From Salinicoccus luteus DSM 17002 (GTDB taxonomy: Bacteria > Bacillota > Bacilli > Staphylococcales > Salinicoccaceae), in the NCBI RefSeq assembly GCF_000712035.1, contig NZ_JONV01000006.1, positions 310,001-374,000 on the forward strand: 64,000 bases of DNA, given 5' to 3'. The notes beneath the pieces were generated by a model. It did not search any database, was not told the origin of the DNA, and saw nothing but the letters and a program-made list of their open reading frames with translations. Within the stretch, counting starts at the first letter, position 1. Each line of letters opens with the position of its first letter. This document shows positions 62,324 to 64,000 of the stretch, piece by piece. The translations under genes were made by a program, and so were the position numbers.

Positions 62324-63418
62324 CTACCTCCTGCCGAGTGTTGTCACTTCATTTAATGAAAATGTGCTTCTGACACGCATCATGCTGTCGATGCGTTCTT
62401 CTGCGAGGCGGTCTGCTGCGACAGTCGGCGTAACGCCATCGCGTTGCGCAATTGAAAAAATCTTATCCATCTGGTTGTATATTTCCTTCACTTTGCTTTT
62501 CGCACGCTCTGCATTATACCCCTGGAGCTCGTCCGCTACATTGATGACGCCTCCGCAGTTGACTACATAGTCCGGTGCATAGACGATGCCGCGCTCCTCG
62601 AGCAGGCTTCCATGCCTGTCGCTGTCCAGCAGCTGGTTGTTGGCGCTGCCGCACACGGCCTTCACCTTGAGTTCAGGAATCGTATCGTCATTCAGGATGC
62701 CGCCCAGGGCACACGGTGCAAAAATGTCCGCGTCGACTGAATAGATATCTTCTATGCCCACCGCTTCAGCGCCGAAGTCATTTACGGCCCGCTCCACAGA
62801 ATCGTTATTTATGTCTGTGACGATCAGTTTGGCCCCTTCTTCATGCAGGTGCCTGCAGAGGCTGTATGAAACGTTCCCGACCCCCTGGATGGCGATCTTT
62901 CTGCCTTCGAGTGAATCATCACCAAAAGCTTCCTTTGCCGTACGCTTCATCGCCATGTATACACCGTATGCCGTCATCGGACTCGGGTTGCCTCCGGAAC
63001 CATACGATTCGCTGATGCCGCATACATATGGCGTCTCCTGATAGATGAGGTCCATATCATTTACTGTAGTCCCCACATCTTCGGCTGTGATGTACCTGCC
63101 TCCCAGGCTGTTGACATATCTGCCCAACGCCCTGAAGAAAGCTTCGGATTTATCCTTCTCGGCATCACCGATGACGACTGTCTTTCCGCCCCCGAGATTG
63201 AGTCCGGCAGCAGCATTCTTGTAAGTCATGCCCTTGGCCAGACGCAATACGTCCTCTATGGCTTCTTCTTCAGTGTCATACTTCCACATTCTGCAGCCGC
63301 CGAGTGCGGGGCCGAGTGTAGTGTCATGGATACAGATGATCGCTTTCAATCCGCTTGTTTCATCGTGGCAGAAAATCAGCTGTTCGTAGTCGTATTGCTC
63401 CATCTTTTCAAATATCAT
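62324..63418 (-). CDS. bcd: Leucine/valine dehydrogenase
   Basis: NAD-dependent oxidative deamination of branched-chain amino acids to 2-keto acids. Catalytic lysines in [19 protein letters not shown], Rossmann motif [19 protein letters not shown]. 364 residues, typical. Feeds keto acids to the dehydrogenase complex encoded downstream. Confidence 0.95.
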   Translation of the reverse strand: MIFEKMEQYDYEQLIFCHDETSGLKAIICIHDTTLGPALGGCRMWKYDTEEEAIEDVLRLAKGMTYKNAAAGLNLGGGKTVVIGDAEKDKSEAFFRALGRYVNSLGGRYITAEDVGTTVNDMDLIYQETPYVCGISESYGSGGNPSPMTAYGVYMAMKRTAKEAFGDDSLEGRKIAIQGVGNVSYSLCRHLHEEGAKLIVTDINNDSVERAVNDFGAEAVGIEDIYSVDADIFAPCALGGILNDDTIPELKVKAVCGSANNQLLDSDRHGSLLEERGIVYAPDYVVNCGGVINVADELQGYNAERAKSKVKEIYNQMDKIFSIAQRDGVTPTVAADRLAEERIDSMMRVRSTFSLNEVTTLGRR

Positions 63419-63437
63419 TCATTATCACTCCAATAAT

Positions 63438-64000
63438 TTATTTGGAAATCATCATTGCCAGGTTTATCGAATTATATCTGTCTTCGGCACTGTCTGCCCT
63501 TGATGTCAGTACGATGGGCACCTTGGCACCGGTAATGACGGAAGCGACGCGCGCTCCTGCAGAGTAGACCAGTGATTTGTAAAGGATGTTCCCCGCTTCG
63601 ATATTCGGTGCAATCAGTATGTCCACATCCCCAGCGACCTGGGATGAAATGCCTTTGTGCCGGGCCGCTTCTTCTGATATTGCCACGTCGAATTGCAGTG
63701 GTCCCTCTATTGTACTATCAAATTTATAATTTTTGGCATCGAATTGGGAAAGCATCTCTGCGTCGATGGTCGAAGGCATCTTATCGGTGACCTTGTCCAC
63801 TGCAGACAGAAGCGCCACCTTTGGGCGCCCGACCCCAAGTTCATGCGCACAGGCCAGGGCATTGTCGACAATCTGTTTCTTCTGTTCGAGGGTTGGTGCA
63901 ATATTCATGCCTGCATCACTCAGGAAGACAGCTTTGTGATAATTCGGCATATCGAACAGTGCCAGGTGGCTCAGCAGGCGGTTATGTATCAGTCCATACT
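63438..64000 (-). CDS. ptb: Phosphate butyryltransferase, 3' part (start outside window)
   Basis: Transfers acyl groups from CoA to phosphate, partner of butyrate kinase. The frame is open to the window edge (LIHNRLLSHLALFDMPNYHK continuing upstream of an internal methionine at 63950), so it is partial. Recognised from the PTA_PTB fold segments LSDAGMNIAPTLEQKKQIV, GDVDILIAPNIEAGNILYKS and TGAKVPIVLTSRADSAEDR. First visible gene of ptb-bcd-buk-lpdV-bfmBAA-BAB-BB. Confidence 0.94.
   Translation of the reverse strand, partial: YGLIHNRLLSHLALFDMPNYHKAVFLSDAGMNIAPTLEQKKQIVDNALACAHELGVGRPKVALLSAVDKVTDKMPSTIDAEMLSQFDAKNYKFDSTIEGPLQFDVAISEEAARHKGISSQVAGDVDILIAPNIEAGNILYKSLVYSAGARVASVITGAKVPIVLTSRADSAEDRYNSINLAMMISK

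Noticed and set aside
61812-62570. 252-residue plus-strand frame
   Set aside because: Antisense to buk and bcd; no start signals.

Overview
The window is about 50 % G+C chromosomal sequence from a member of the Staphylococcaceae. Gene order and protein character fit a Salinicoccus-like genus better than Staphylococcus itself: the backbone is the staphylococcal/bacillar core (pbp2-ypoC-nth-dnaD-asnS-aspB-dinG, aro genes, hepT-menG-hepS-hup, gpsA-der, rpsA-plsC-cmk, resABCDE, scpAB-rluB, fur-xerD-deoB, zwf/gnd, bkd operon). It also carries a Bacillus-type menaquinol:cytochrome c reductase (qcrABC) that Staphylococcus aureus lacks. Several proteins have long acidic tails, as expected for a salt-tolerant organism. 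The genus assignment is inference. Most genes lie on the minus strand.

Layout. 1-5.5 kb: 3' part of pbp2 (+), then ypoC, nth, dnaD, asnS, aspB (-). 5.5-11.8 kb: dinG, birA, cca, bshA and mgsA, read as one minus-strand operon from a near-consensus promoter before mgsA. 11.9-16.4 kb: yugP, ypjA, qcrC-qcrB-qcrA with its own promoter, ypiF, ypiB. 16.3-21.2 kb: ypiA and the shikimate genes aroA-aroB-aroC. 21.2-24.2 kb: ndk, menaquinone side-chain and ring genes hepT-menG-hepS, and hup with a Fur-like palindrome upstream. 24.3-30.3 kb: yphF, yphE, gpsA, der, rpsA, plsC, cmk. 30.3-33.4 kb: ansA (+), ypdA and an ebpS-like LysM protein (-).

33.4-35.2 kb is the only clearly mobile region. It holds an intact IS200/IS605-type insertion (tnpA HUH transposase plus tnpB RNA-guided nuclease) between ebpS and fer. 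A strongly structured 3' segment looks like an omegaRNA with a pseudoknot, and an additional structured non-coding block lies upstream of tnpA. 35.3-44 kb: fer (+), then ribU-resE-resD-resC-resB-resA, rluB, scpB, scpA (-). 44-50.7 kb: a DUF309 gene (+), a 27-residue membrane peptide, deoB, xerD, fur, nudF (-), an aldo/keto reductase and an alpha/beta hydrolase (+), rnz (-). 50.8-56.5 kb: zwf and an AraC/GyrI-like regulator (+), gnd and yqjE (-), a 33-residue Prli42-like peptide (+), bacilliredoxin (-). 56.5-64 kb: a minus-strand branched-chain keto acid operon ptb-bcd-buk-lpdV-bfmBAA-bfmBAB-bfmBB, with ptb cut by the window end.

Functional themes: respiration (menaquinone synthesis, bc complex, cytochrome c maturation ResABC, the ResDE redox two-component system), bacillithiol redox (bshA, ypdA, bacilliredoxin), oxidative pentose phosphate entry (zwf, gnd), branched-chain acyl-CoA supply, and chromosome maintenance (dnaD, scpAB, xerD, hup, dinG, nth). 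No rRNA, tRNA, CRISPR array or prophage was seen. Starts were moved from the longest possible reading frame where a ribosome binding site or family N-terminus clearly indicated a shorter protein; each such choice is stated.
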